DNA of 64,000 nt. Origin: Flavobacteriaceae bacterium. Its GTDB lineage: Bacteria; Bacteroidota; Bacteroidia; Flavobacteriales; Flavobacteriaceae. Of the stretch, positions 53,467 to 62,917 are shown one piece after another. Positions within the stretch are counted from its first letter, which is position 1. Each line of letters begins with the position of its first letter. A program made the position numbers and the translations under genes. The stretch lies in NCBI GenBank assembly GCA_021739635.1, contig JAIPBH010000009.1, positions 1 through 64,000 on the forward strand, written 5' to 3'. Below the pieces are notes generated by a model that was not told where the DNA came from, did not search any database, and was given only the letters and a program-made list of their open reading frames with translations.

Positions 53467-54186
53467 TTATTCCTGAACTTGAAATACAATTGGCAATGAA
53501 TATGGTACTGTTACTGGTTTACCACGTTGTTTACCTGGTTTCATTTGAGGAAGTAATCCAATAACTCTAGCGGCCTCTTTCTCTAAACCTGGATGTGGAG
53601 CTCTTGCACGAATACCGGTAATGTTTCCTGATTTGTCGATTTTAAAAATAACATTGATACGTTGTCTACCTGTTAAACCTAATTCTGTAGCTAACTCTGT
53701 ATTAAATTTTTTATTTACAAATGCAGATATTTTATCTGACATACATTTTTTCTTAGCTTCATTGTTTCCTGATTCACAACCTGGGAATACTGGTACATTT
53801 TCAATAACTGCAAAAGGAACTTCTTCATCTTCTTCTACCTCTTCCACAGCAACATCTTCTACTTTAACAATTTCTTGTTCTTGATTTGATTCTGTAGACT
53901 CAATAACCGTTTCTACAACTTCTTCCTCATCCTCAACTACAGAAATCTGTTCTGGTGCTGCTGGCGGCGGCGGCGGCGGCGGCGGTGTTTGGATTTGCTC
54001 AGTAATTGGAATTTCTTCTTCCAATTCTTGATCTAAATTTAACTGCCCTATATCTATTGCTGATTTATCATAAGTTTTGTAATTGATAGCATAATTTGTA
54101 AGAAACAACATTAAAGCTAAACCAATTGCGAAATAAAGTGAACTATTACGTCCAACATTTGCTTTAGGATTTTTCTTAAGTTCCAT
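53467..54186 (-). CDS. Energy transducer TonB with polyproline spacer
   Basis: A 239-residue TonB: TM at about 17-34, then eight consecutive prolines (68-75) and a very acidic stretch (EDEEEVVETVIESTE), and the C-terminal TonB domain with VPVFPGCESGNNEAKKKCM, GRQRINVIFKIDKSGNITGIRARAPHP and YSLPIVFQVQE. Function as the neighbouring TonB. The prolines are encoded by a CCG repeat (53965-53985). The two TonB proteins are probably paralogues from tandem duplication. Confidence 0.93.
   Translation of the reverse strand: MELKKNPKANVGRNSSLYFAIGLALMLFLTNYAINYKTYDKSAIDIGQLNLDQELEEEIPITEQIQTPPPPPPPPAAPEQISVVEDEEEVVETVIESTESNQEQEIVKVEDVAVEEVEEDEEVPFAVIENVPVFPGCESGNNEAKKKCMSDKISAFVNKKFNTELATELGLTGRQRINVIFKIDKSGNITGIRARAPHPGLEKEAARVIGLLPQMKPGKQRGKPVTVPYSLPIVFQVQE
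53965..53985 (-). repeat. CCG trinucleotide repeat in tonB
   Basis: Seven CGG units on the plus strand (CCG codons on the coding strand) plus a flanking CCA encode Pro68-Pro75 of TonB. An in-frame GC microsatellite stands out in this AT-rich sequence. Confidence 0.85.
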
Positions 54187-54249
54187 TTTTAATTGTTTTT
54201 GTAGATTGCTAAAATAACTATTTATTTATCAAAAAAACAAACCTTTATA

Positions 54250-54621
54250 TTATTTTAATATGAATTTGTTTTTTATTCCTATTACAACAGCAGTTAACAT
54301 AACTCCTATGCTATTTGCTAACACATCATTTATATCGGCTGATCTGTATGCTGTAAGTGCTCCTTGAAGTACTTCAATAATTATACCAAAAATAATGGAT
54401 ATAATTATAGCATACCATAATGCTTTAGATTTACTAAATTTAAACTTGTTACAAAAGGTGTTGTACCATAAAAAAGTTAAAACAACATAGGATAATGAAT
54501 GAAATATTTTGTCTCCAAATGAAATTCCTACTTTATTAAACCCTTCAATTTTTATTAAACAAACTGTGGTTAATGCAATTGAATATAAAATAACAAGTAA
54601 AAAAGAATAGGTTTTAAGCAC
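54250..54621 (-). CDS. VanZ family membrane protein
   Basis: A protein of about 123 residues with four hydrophobic segments and the VanZ-like pattern [18 protein letters not shown] and [27 protein letters not shown]. The frame is open up to an ATG at 54663, which would overlap gcvH by 50 bp; GTG 54621 (or TTG 54624) overlaps it by 8-11 bp and opens directly on the first TM, so it is preferred. Name does not imply glycopeptide resistance. It follows gcvH in the same operon. Confidence 0.75.
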   Translation of the reverse strand: MLKTYSFLLVILYSIALTTVCLIKIEGFNKVGISFGDKIFHSLSYVVLTFLWYNTFCNKFKFSKSKALWYAIIISIIFGIIIEVLQGALTAYRSADINDVLANSIGVMLTAVVIGIKNKFILK

Positions 54622-54994
54622 CAATGAGTGTTTTATAATCTTCAGATGATAAAAGATTATCAAACTGAGATATATCAGAACATTTTAATTTAATCATCCA
54701 ACCTTCTCCGTATGGGTCTGCGTTTACTTTTTCAGGCTCATCTTCTAGTGCCTTATTAAATTCGATAATTTCACCAGACATAGGTAAAAACAAGTCTGAA
54801 ACTGTTTTAACAGCTTCAACAGTGCCAAAAATTTCTTCTGCTTCAAGTGTTTCGTCAACTGTTTCAACCTCAACATAAACGATATCACCTAATTCACTTT
54901 GTGCAAAATGCGTAATACCTATAGTTGCAATATCACCTTCAATACTAACCCATTCGTGGTCTTTAGTATATTTTAATTCTGATGGAATGTTCAT
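54614..54994 (-). CDS. gcvH: Glycine cleavage system H protein
   Basis: A 126-residue lipoyl carrier of the glycine cleavage complex. KYTKDHEWV at 8-16, [16 protein letters not shown] and the lipoylated Lys63 in [12 protein letters not shown], then [10 protein letters not shown] and [10 protein letters not shown] match the family exactly. It shuttles the aminomethyl group between P, T and L proteins, whose genes are not in the window. A perfect promoter precedes it. VanZ follows with a small overlap. Confidence 0.97.
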   Translation of the reverse strand: MNIPSELKYTKDHEWVSIEGDIATIGITHFAQSELGDIVYVEVETVDETLEAEEIFGTVEAVKTVSDLFLPMSGEIIEFNKALEDEPEKVNADPYGEGWMIKLKCSDISQFDNLLSSEDYKTLIGA

Positions 54995-55018
54995 TTTATT
55001 TTTTAATTAGTTTTTTGA

Positions 55019-55049
55019 CAAATGTATTTATTCAAATCTTAAATTCAAA
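55019..55049 (-). promoter_or_regulatory. Promoter of gcvH
   Basis: On the minus strand TTTG (55049-55046), a 19-bp spacer and TACATTTG (55026-55019) fit the Bacteroidota consensus exactly. It lies 24 bases before the gcvH ATG in the sprA-gcvH gap. Confidence 0.6.
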
Positions 55050-55059
55050 TACTTATTTA

Positions 55060-58000
55060 TTAATTCCCAAAATTATATCTAATTGTAAAACCAGACCTAA
55101 TGGTTGTTTGAGGAAATGCGGTTGAAATGGCATATTCTGAGAATGAATAATCAAAATAGAAAATACCTGTTAAGTTTTTACTAAACGCATAATCTGCTGA
55201 ATATTTTAATCCCCAAATAGTTTGACCAGAAGTTACTTGATTGTTTTCTAAATCTAAATATCTAATGATGGTTTTATTATCTCTAATAGAAATATCTGCC
55301 TTCATATTTAAATCACTTACAATTCGTTTATTTGGTCCAGCTAAATTAGATTTTATTCTAACGTCTTTAATACGATATCCTAAGCCTATAACATACTCTT
55401 TCCCTTGAATTTCTGTCATTAAGTTATTATCAAAACTAAGTGATAGCAAGCGGTCTTTTTTAATTTCAGCTAAAATTTTAATTGAGTTTTTCATTTCAAA
55501 ATCCACTCTTATAAGTGGACTAAACATTTCTGTTAAGTTGATGTTACTAAACAAGGTTTCATTTTTATAACTACCAGATTGATCTAGAACATTACTTGGT
55601 TGATTATCATAATCTACTGAATAATCTATGGTATTATAATCTAAGTTTGATCTAAATTGGTTAATGGTATAGTTTGAACGATATCCATGAGCCAATGAAA
55701 AACGTTTAAATCGTTTTTTGAACCAATTAAATTTCATTAATCCAGTATATTTTATATCCCAGTTTGGAATTGGAACATCTCTAAAAGCACTAGTTTTAAC
55801 TTTGCTAGCATCCTGACCGGAATATGCTGCCAAAAAAGAAGGAATTAAAACTGCTTGGCTGTTTTTGCCAAAACCTTTTGGATATCCATCGACATCTATA
55901 TTATCAGGATTATTTAAATCAATGCCTTTATCTAAAGCTAATCTTTGAGCTACTTTTAGTCTGTTTAATCTAAAGTCATTAAATGCTTCAGACAAGGTTT
56001 CATCACTTGAACTGAATGCTGTTTTTATTAAAACTGTTGAAATATTAAAATTTCCAAACGTATTTGGTGTTAATGATTCATACTCATATGCTCCTCCAAC
56101 GGTATTTACCCTATAGTTTTCAGTGTAATTTTCATAGTATGTTCTGTTACCAATAAGATCAACTTTAAAATCTTTAACCGGTTCTAAACTTGCAGACACG
56201 TCAAGTTGTTTGTTATTAGTTTCTGTATATTGTTGATTAAACTCTGGAAAAACTGTTAACCAACCATTTCTTGCTGCTAAATATCTAATATCACTTTGGC
56301 TGCCAAAGGTGTACCCTAATGTTGGTTTTGTTGTTCCTATAAAACCTGGAGTTTGCAAATATCCTGGTAAAAATGTACCGTTATTTTCTGAATAATTAAC
56401 CTGTATTCTTTTAATAGTAGTTAATATATCTACACCAGCATTTAACAATTTAGTGACTCCTTTGTTTTTACTTTTTACTTGATTTGCATTTGTAGGATTT
56501 CCTCCAGGTGGTGTACCCGTTGTTCTTGCTCTAACCGTTGTAATTGGTTTTTTAGTTAAGCCAATATACTTATACAACTTGTTCATGTCTAAAGTTGTAT
56601 TAAGGTTATGTGTATTGGCATTTTGAATGGTGTTTCCTAAATCATAGGTTTGCCCGTCTAACTCTAAATTACCATATAAATCGGAACCTTTTTGCCATTG
56701 AAAATTTCCACTATATTGATAGGTAGCATTTATAAAACTAAATGTTGGAATTTTATTTAATGGCAATTCATAAGTAATCCCTAGTTGTTGAAACTGTCTG
56801 TTAGGATCTCCAAAATCAAAAAAACCATCCCAAACATCTAGTGTTGGGTCTTGCTCTCCATTAATTAATCCGTCTTTAAAATAGTTTCTTACTATATTAT
56901 TGTTTGAAGCTGAAAAATTTAACTGTAATGCTTTAGTTAGATTGAAATTGATGGTATATTGAAAATCAAACGTGTAATTTCTTCTAAATAATTCTTCAAT
57001 AGAAATATTGTTTCCTCCTAATTCAACCTCTCTAAATTTTTGACTGTTAAATTGTCTATTAATATCTGTGTTAACCGTAAAACTTGTTGGCAATAAATTA
57101 AAATTAAAGTCTTTTAAAATTTTCCAATATTTACCTGTAAACAACGAATCATTTTTCTTGAAAGGCTCTATAGATATTGGATTGAAATTAAAAGCATAAT
57201 TTGCGCCTGCTCTTACGTTTTTATTAACAGAATTCTCTATTTCAAAATCTCTATGCTCTACTTTATTGTAAGAGTAATTAACCGTAAGGTTTTCCACATC
57301 ATAAAAGCGAGGTTTTTTCTCAGTAGTTCTATTTTTTCTAACGCCAATAAAATTAATACTTTGTCTTTTGGTGTAATCTTCAGATTGCTGCTTGATTTGT
57401 TCTTTTTCTGCATTTGTATTGGCTGCAGCTAACCTAGAATCTAAAGTAAGATCTTTATAATACTGATCATATTTTGGTGTAATAAGTTCTTCTCCTTGAC
57501 CATAATTAAATGGTATTTGAATGCCCCATTTTTTTGGTAATAACTGCCCAACATTAACATTGGTTACCACGTCATACTGTTTGACATCTTCAAGACTACG
57601 TTGACTTGGTCCTTGCTCTAACGAACCAAACCCAGAAGTACTTTGTCTTCCTGTAGCACTAATATTCATGAAATCTGCAAAGTTTGCATCCATACTTACT
57701 ACTGCCGCCCAACCACCTTCATTATCCATATCAGATAAGCGCAATTCGTTAAACCAAACGCTACCGCAAACATCGCTGTTGGTTGTGCCATTTTTTAACC
57801 CAACCATTAAGGTTCTGATGTCTCCAAAATTTGGATTTCCTTTAATGGCTACTCTATGTTGGCCAGCTACATAATTTGAATATTGATCTCCTGAAACAGG
57901 AACTGCTTCACCATTAATAACATCATAAAACGTTGGGTCTAAATTTGATAACGTTCCGTCTGAAATACCTATAGCTTTTATTTGTGCTAACAAGTCTAAT

Positions 58001-61000
58001 GGCAAATTAATTTCGTTGTCTTTAGGCCAAAGTTCATCTCTTGTAATTCCTGTTGATACTTGTAAGGGTATTTCAATTTGATAATAATTTTCGGTTAAAT
58101 CATTACCCATTCTTATAAAACCAACTAAATCGTTATTTCCTAAAGTACCTGTTTCAACTTCTTCGGCATGCATAAACATTCTTAAACGTTTATATTGACG
58201 CATATCTATATTGATGTTTTTATAAACCGCTTTAGAATCTTGAGTTTCAAGATTGCAAACATTTACAACTAATGATTGCTCATTTTGTTCTACAACCGTA
58301 TTATTATTAAATAATTCTTCAGGTTCAATACCAGGTGGTCTTTGGTAACTACCTTCATTTTCTATAGTACCGATGATTCCAACGGTAAAATCTGTTTGAG
58401 TATCTTCTGGACTTGGATCATTTTTATCTAATGCTTGTGTGTAACGTCTCCAATCACTTCTCACTAAATCTATAGTTCCAAAACGGAATACGGTATTTTG
58501 AGTAAATTCTTTTAAGTAAATTCTGCTAAAACGTACTGATCTTAAATCGGTAATTCCTCCAACAGCTTTTACATGGCTACCATGAACAGGCACTCTTATT
58601 TGATACCATCTTACATCTACACTGCTGCCATTTGGCAAAGCTCTTGGTCTAATTTTAAAATCTTTTATAAAATCTTTTAATGGATTTGAAGGCGATAAAT
58701 TGTCAAATTCTGCTTGTGTTTCAGGTAAGTTTTGTCTGTTTACATCAAGCTCATATTCATAATAACTATCAATCGTGTTCATGGTATTATCACGATTAAT
58801 ATCTTCTACATCGGGTTGGGTATTGGCGCCTCTATCGGTATTTGTAAAGGTGTCTGGTGTGTTTCCTTCAATACCATTATATTTTTTATAACGTTCAAAA
58901 ATATCTCCATCGGTATTTAAAAAATAGGTGTAATTATCGTTTGATGGGTCATCACCAAAACTAGCTCCAAACGTTGCAATTTCTTCAGTGTCACTATAAC
59001 CATCATAACCAACATCTTGATTTATTCGTTCTTGACCTGTTGTATCAAAAGCATAAATTAAGGATTGGTTTTGTGGTACTACTGTTCCCCATACTGTAAC
59101 TGGTAATAATGATTTATTTCCGTCTTGAGGTAAGCCGTTTTCATATAATTTTCTGCCATCTTTAACAATGTCTTCAGAAATATTTCCAAGATCAAAAACT
59201 AATTTACCGCCAGGATTTGAAGGGTTATCTTGAAATGGATCTTGCAACCAAAATTCAATATATTCAACATTAGCTTGTTCTAAATCTGTAGAAGTTAGTT
59301 GTCTTGTAATACCTGCCCAACTTTCAATGGGATTAGTTATACCATTTGCCGCAGAAGAATCAAAGTTATATGGTCCTCTTTCTGTAGGAAAATAAGCCAA
59401 GTCTAATGTGTTGATTACAGAATTTTGTCCTTGTACTAAATCACGTTCTGGAAAAAGTTCTTTAATAAATACGCGACTTGTATATAAGTTGGATACATCA
59501 TCATCAGAAATACCACTTGGTCTTTGGCTACTATAAAAAATAGGGTCAATAGTATACCAATTTAAACGTGCTCTTTGATAACCATTTTGAATACCATTTT
59601 CATCTTCAGTAGGATTTGATGGTATACCAAGACCAATTGGTCTGCTGGATAAAAACCATGATTGTTGAGATTTTAAATCAATGGCATTTTGAGAACCTTC
59701 AAAATCATCAATGTATGAGGTAGCTTCACCATTAAAATTTGTACCTTTTGGTGCGCCAGGAGCTAAATATGCAAACTCACCTCTTAAAGATAGGTTAGAT
59801 TCAACATCTGTGTCAATATTTGGGAGCTTATTAACTAAACGGGTTAAAAAAGGTACTTTTGTTGCGTAGTTACCATTAATTCCAAAAATAGTATTATTTA
59901 TTGGCTCTGTTCCATAATTAGCTTTTTGAGTTATTGGTCGCTCATTTAAGTTTAAAAGTGTTGCTCCTAATAGAAAATTTTCATTAAACTTATGCTCTAC
60001 ATTGAAGCCTGTAAAACGTTTTGTTTGTTGACCAAAAACCGCATTGTTTTCAGTTGTTACTTGTATTGGTGTATTGGATGCTTTAAGAGCTTCATCTAAA
60101 ATTTGAACTCTACCTAATTGATAGTCAACAGTATAATCAATACCTTCAACTAAAACTCTTCCTCCAGCTGTAACTTTAACAGATCCTCTGGGAACGTTAA
60201 AAGCTCCTATAGGAATGCCATCACCACTTGCTGATTTGTAACGCCCTTTTAATTTGAATTTATTTTTTTCAATAGCTTCTAAAGCAGCTGTTTTTGTGCT
60301 TTTATAAAGCACATCATAAACATACTTTTTCTGATTATCGTTGTAACTAGCTGTATTATTATAATCTTCACTAACATTAAGTGATAATTTATTGAAGAGG
60401 TATTTTCCAAAAGGTTCAGCACTGGTAAAGATTATTTTTCCGTTTTGTGGAATAACTGTAATACCTGGTACAAAATCAAAAAAACCATCTCCATTAGCCT
60501 GCGGGTCATTATTAAAATTTAATTTGTCTAAGTTAAAAACTCGTAATAATGGTGTTTCTTGTAAGTCTTTTTCGTTAGGTCCTGGCGTTGGAAATGGCGT
60601 TCCGCTTACTGGTGTGATATAATTTAAAGGTGACGCTTCGTTATAAAAAATGTTTAATTTGAAATCGTCTTGACTTAATTGATAGGCACCTGTATCATAA
60701 ATGTTTTTCATCATCAAATCCCAAACTGGCTGTTCTACACTTGTAATACTGCTTTTTAAAAGTTTTAAAACTAAATTGCTATTTACTACAGATGTTACTT
60801 GACCAGATGAGTTTGTAGTAACATTAGTTGCATCTACACCATCATTTGCAAATTCACCAACTTGATATACTTGCCCACCAACAGTAAACTGAAATGATAC
60901 CGCCAATACCTCATCATTATTTAAACGTTGGTTTAATGAGATATAACCTAAATCTTTATTAAGTATAAATTCTTGACCTTCAATTAATTTTCTAGCGTTT

Positions 61001-62283
61001 TCTAACTTGGCGTAATCAAACCCTTCCTTTACGTTTGAAACTAAAATTCCTGATTGCACAGTTGCAACATCACGAATGGCATTTGTTAATTGAGAACCAC
61101 CACCACCTATATTTGTAGGATCAAAATCGTTATTCTCATTATTTGGATAGGTTCCAAAACCAGCGTTAACAAATCCTGCTGGAGGCGTTTGCAAACCTAT
61201 AACGTCTGACTCTCCTAGGTCTTGAAAAGCTACAACGTTTCTAATATTGTCGGTTCTATTACTTCTATTAGTTACCCAAACTTCAATTCTTGTTATTTGT
61301 AAACCTCCATTATTTAAAAACGGATAGTTAGCTAAGGCTTTATCATAAGTGTCTTTAAAGTATTGTGATAAAAAGAAATGTCTGTTTTCATCATAATCTC
61401 TAATAAACAATTCAAACTCTTGTAAAGTGCCTCCTCCTTGAGCAACTACTGTGCTTGCTTGAGATTTTTGTTCAGAAAAAACTCCTGTCACCGTTGTTTT
61501 TCCAAATTGTAATTGTGCTTTCACACCAAATAAACTTTGTGCACCTGTTATTAAAGAACTATTTAAAGGCATACTTACATTACCAACTTCTATTTTTTGA
61601 ATGATATCATCTTCAGTTGGTGTGTATTCTAATTTTATTAAATTTTGAAAATCAAAGGTTGATTGTGTATCATAATTTGCCGTTACCTGAAGACGTGTTC
61701 CTACTTTTCCTAATAAACTTAAACTGATACGTTGATCAAAATCAAAAGTGAAATTACTTCGATTTCTTGGTGAAAACGATGGATTATCTTGTTTAGAAAA
61801 AAGCACTCCCAAATCCATTTCAACAGAACCTTGAGGAATAACATCAATATTATTACCTCCAAAAATAGTTTCAAAAAAATCTGATTTCACATAAAATCCT
61901 GGAAGTAAATTTTTTTGTTCATCTTTAGCTCCGTCTTTTTTACCATCAAAAGCGTCTATTTTTTGTTTGTAATACGACCTTAAATTTTCTTTATCTAGTA
62001 ATGCTTGAAACTCTTTTGGTGTTAAAATTATTGGATAATTGATATTAAAACTTCCAACTTTTTCAGTATAAATATACCTATCTGTAATGGGGTCATATGT
62101 GTATTTAGAGACAATACTATTTGGATTGGGTATATTAAGTTTTCCTAATTGAAATCCGGTAGCTGTAGAATCTTGCACTGGTTCTTGTGACCAAACTAGA
62201 AATGAAAAAAGAAAAGATATGGTTAATAATAAGTATTTTCTAATTAATTTATAAGATGCTGGGTTGGTAGTATTCAAAATCAA
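55060..62283 (-). CDS. sprA: Type IX secretion outer-membrane translocon SprA (Sov)
   Basis: A 2407-residue exported protein, the normal giant size of SprA. It begins with a signal peptide (about residues 14-32) and the N-terminal segment GKLNIPNPNSIVSKYTYDPITDRYIYTEK. SprA family features follow, including GSVEMDLGVLFSKQDNPSF, FEVRAFL-less long barrel strands, FNGEATSYIDDFEGSQNAIDLKSQQSWFLS split over the centre, and a C-terminal strand ending in FTIRYNFGN. SprA forms the 36-strand outer-membrane pore for T9SS cargo such as gliding adhesins. ruvA stops on the base before its start. Confidence 0.97.
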   Translation of the reverse strand: MILNTTNPASYKLIRKYLLLTISFLFSFLVWSQEPVQDSTATGFQLGKLNIPNPNSIVSKYTYDPITDRYIYTEKVGSFNINYPIILTPKEFQALLDKENLRSYYKQKIDAFDGKKDGAKDEQKNLLPGFYVKSDFFETIFGGNNIDVIPQGSVEMDLGVLFSKQDNPSFSPRNRSNFTFDFDQRISLSLLGKVGTRLQVTANYDTQSTFDFQNLIKLEYTPTEDDIIQKIEVGNVSMPLNSSLITGAQSLFGVKAQLQFGKTTVTGVFSEQKSQASTVVAQGGGTLQEFELFIRDYDENRHFFLSQYFKDTYDKALANYPFLNNGGLQITRIEVWVTNRSNRTDNIRNVVAFQDLGESDVIGLQTPPAGFVNAGFGTYPNNENNDFDPTNIGGGGSQLTNAIRDVATVQSGILVSNVKEGFDYAKLENARKLIEGQEFILNKDLGYISLNQRLNNDEVLAVSFQFTVGGQVYQVGEFANDGVDATNVTTNSSGQVTSVVNSNLVLKLLKSSITSVEQPVWDLMMKNIYDTGAYQLSQDDFKLNIFYNEASPLNYITPVSGTPFPTPGPNEKDLQETPLLRVFNLDKLNFNNDPQANGDGFFDFVPGITVIPQNGKIIFTSAEPFGKYLFNKLSLNVSEDYNNTASYNDNQKKYVYDVLYKSTKTAALEAIEKNKFKLKGRYKSASGDGIPIGAFNVPRGSVKVTAGGRVLVEGIDYTVDYQLGRVQILDEALKASNTPIQVTTENNAVFGQQTKRFTGFNVEHKFNENFLLGATLLNLNERPITQKANYGTEPINNTIFGINGNYATKVPFLTRLVNKLPNIDTDVESNLSLRGEFAYLAPGAPKGTNFNGEATSYIDDFEGSQNAIDLKSQQSWFLSSRPIGLGIPSNPTEDENGIQNGYQRARLNWYTIDPIFYSSQRPSGISDDDVSNLYTSRVFIKELFPERDLVQGQNSVINTLDLAYFPTERGPYNFDSSAANGITNPIESWAGITRQLTSTDLEQANVEYIEFWLQDPFQDNPSNPGGKLVFDLGNISEDIVKDGRKLYENGLPQDGNKSLLPVTVWGTVVPQNQSLIYAFDTTGQERINQDVGYDGYSDTEEIATFGASFGDDPSNDNYTYFLNTDGDIFERYKKYNGIEGNTPDTFTNTDRGANTQPDVEDINRDNTMNTIDSYYEYELDVNRQNLPETQAEFDNLSPSNPLKDFIKDFKIRPRALPNGSSVDVRWYQIRVPVHGSHVKAVGGITDLRSVRFSRIYLKEFTQNTVFRFGTIDLVRSDWRRYTQALDKNDPSPEDTQTDFTVGIIGTIENEGSYQRPPGIEPEELFNNNTVVEQNEQSLVVNVCNLETQDSKAVYKNINIDMRQYKRLRMFMHAEEVETGTLGNNDLVGFIRMGNDLTENYYQIEIPLQVSTGITRDELWPKDNEINLPLDLLAQIKAIGISDGTLSNLDPTFYDVINGEAVPVSGDQYSNYVAGQHRVAIKGNPNFGDIRTLMVGLKNGTTNSDVCGSVWFNELRLSDMDNEGGWAAVVSMDANFADFMNISATGRQSTSGFGSLEQGPSQRSLEDVKQYDVVTNVNVGQLLPKKWGIQIPFNYGQGEELITPKYDQYYKDLTLDSRLAAANTNAEKEQIKQQSEDYTKRQSINFIGVRKNRTTEKKPRFYDVENLTVNYSYNKVEHRDFEIENSVNKNVRAGANYAFNFNPISIEPFKKNDSLFTGKYWKILKDFNFNLLPTSFTVNTDINRQFNSQKFREVELGGNNISIEELFRRNYTFDFQYTINFNLTKALQLNFSASNNNIVRNYFKDGLINGEQDPTLDVWDGFFDFGDPNRQFQQLGITYELPLNKIPTFSFINATYQYSGNFQWQKGSDLYGNLELDGQTYDLGNTIQNANTHNLNTTLDMNKLYKYIGLTKKPITTVRARTTGTPPGGNPTNANQVKSKNKGVTKLLNAGVDILTTIKRIQVNYSENNGTFLPGYLQTPGFIGTTKPTLGYTFGSQSDIRYLAARNGWLTVFPEFNQQYTETNNKQLDVSASLEPVKDFKVDLIGNRTYYENYTENYRVNTVGGAYEYESLTPNTFGNFNISTVLIKTAFSSSDETLSEAFNDFRLNRLKVAQRLALDKGIDLNNPDNIDVDGYPKGFGKNSQAVLIPSFLAAYSGQDASKVKTSAFRDVPIPNWDIKYTGLMKFNWFKKRFKRFSLAHGYRSNYTINQFRSNLDYNTIDYSVDYDNQPSNVLDQSGSYKNETLFSNINLTEMFSPLIRVDFEMKNSIKILAEIKKDRLLSLSFDNNLMTEIQGKEYVIGLGYRIKDVRIKSNLAGPNKRIVSDLNMKADISIRDNKTIIRYLDLENNQVTSGQTIWGLKYSADYAFSKNLTGIFYFDYSFSEYAISTAFPQTTIRSGFTIRYNFGN

Positions 62284-62865
62284 TTATAAATTTTTTAATG
62301 CTTGCTTAATAATAGTTTCAACACTGGCTTCTGGTTGAGACATCACAATTTTATCAACAACACGTTCTGCTTGTTTTTTAACAAACCCCAGAACTTCTAA
62401 AGCAGATAACGCCTCATCTTTATTGGTATTGCCTTTTGAAACAGAAACTTCATCAATATCATAGATTTTTAAAATTTTATCTTTTAAATCTATAATAACA
62501 CGTTGAGCTGTTTTTGCTCCAATTCCTTTAATAGATTGTATTAAAGCCACATCTCCAGTTGCAATTCCTTCTCTTACCTGTTTTGGTGTTAATGATGATA
62601 ACATGGTACGAGCTATGTTGGCACCTATTCCACTAACAGATATTAAAAGTCTAAATATTTCACGTTCAGCTAAAGAAGAAAATCCATAAAGAGAATGAGA
62701 ATCTTCTTTAACCTGCAAATGTGTGTATAATTTTAAATGCTCTTTGTCTGGTATTTGAGAAAATGTATATAGTGAAATACTAATAAAATAACCAACACCA
62801 TTACAATCTATAACAACATCCGTTGGATTTTTTTCAATAAGTTTCCCTTGAATATGTGTTATCAT
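62284..62865 (-). CDS. ruvA: Holliday junction branch migration protein RuvA
   Basis: A 193-residue protein that tetramerises on four-way junctions and recruits the RuvB motor. Opens with MITHIQGKLIEKNPTDVVIDCNGVGY, has helix-hairpin-helix motifs (LISVSGIGANIARTML, IQSIKGIGAKTAQRVIIDLKDK) and the C-terminal RuvB-contact domain (ALSALEVLGFVKKQAERVV). It lies directly upstream of sprA, with no spacer, so the two are cotranscribed. Confidence 0.96.
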   Translation of the reverse strand: MITHIQGKLIEKNPTDVVIDCNGVGYFISISLYTFSQIPDKEHLKLYTHLQVKEDSHSLYGFSSLAEREIFRLLISVSGIGANIARTMLSSLTPKQVREGIATGDVALIQSIKGIGAKTAQRVIIDLKDKILKIYDIDEVSVSKGNTNKDEALSALEVLGFVKKQAERVVDKIVMSQPEASVETIIKQALKNL

Positions 62866-62887
62866 TTAAAAATGTTAGTTTACCTTT

Positions 62888-62895
62888 CAAAAGTA
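62888..62895 (-). promoter_or_regulatory. -7 box of ruvA-sprA
   Basis: The minus strand reads TACTTTTG, an exact TAnnTTTG match, 22 bases before the ruvA ATG. TTG lies 13 bp upstream, which is shorter than the usual spacer. Read-through from maeB is also possible. Confidence 0.4.
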
Positions 62896-62917
62896 ATAAA
62901 ATAATTTGCAATTTAAA

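Noticed and set aside
54250-54663. VanZ name as glycopeptide resistance
   Set aside because: Only a membrane domain family match; no van genes nearby.
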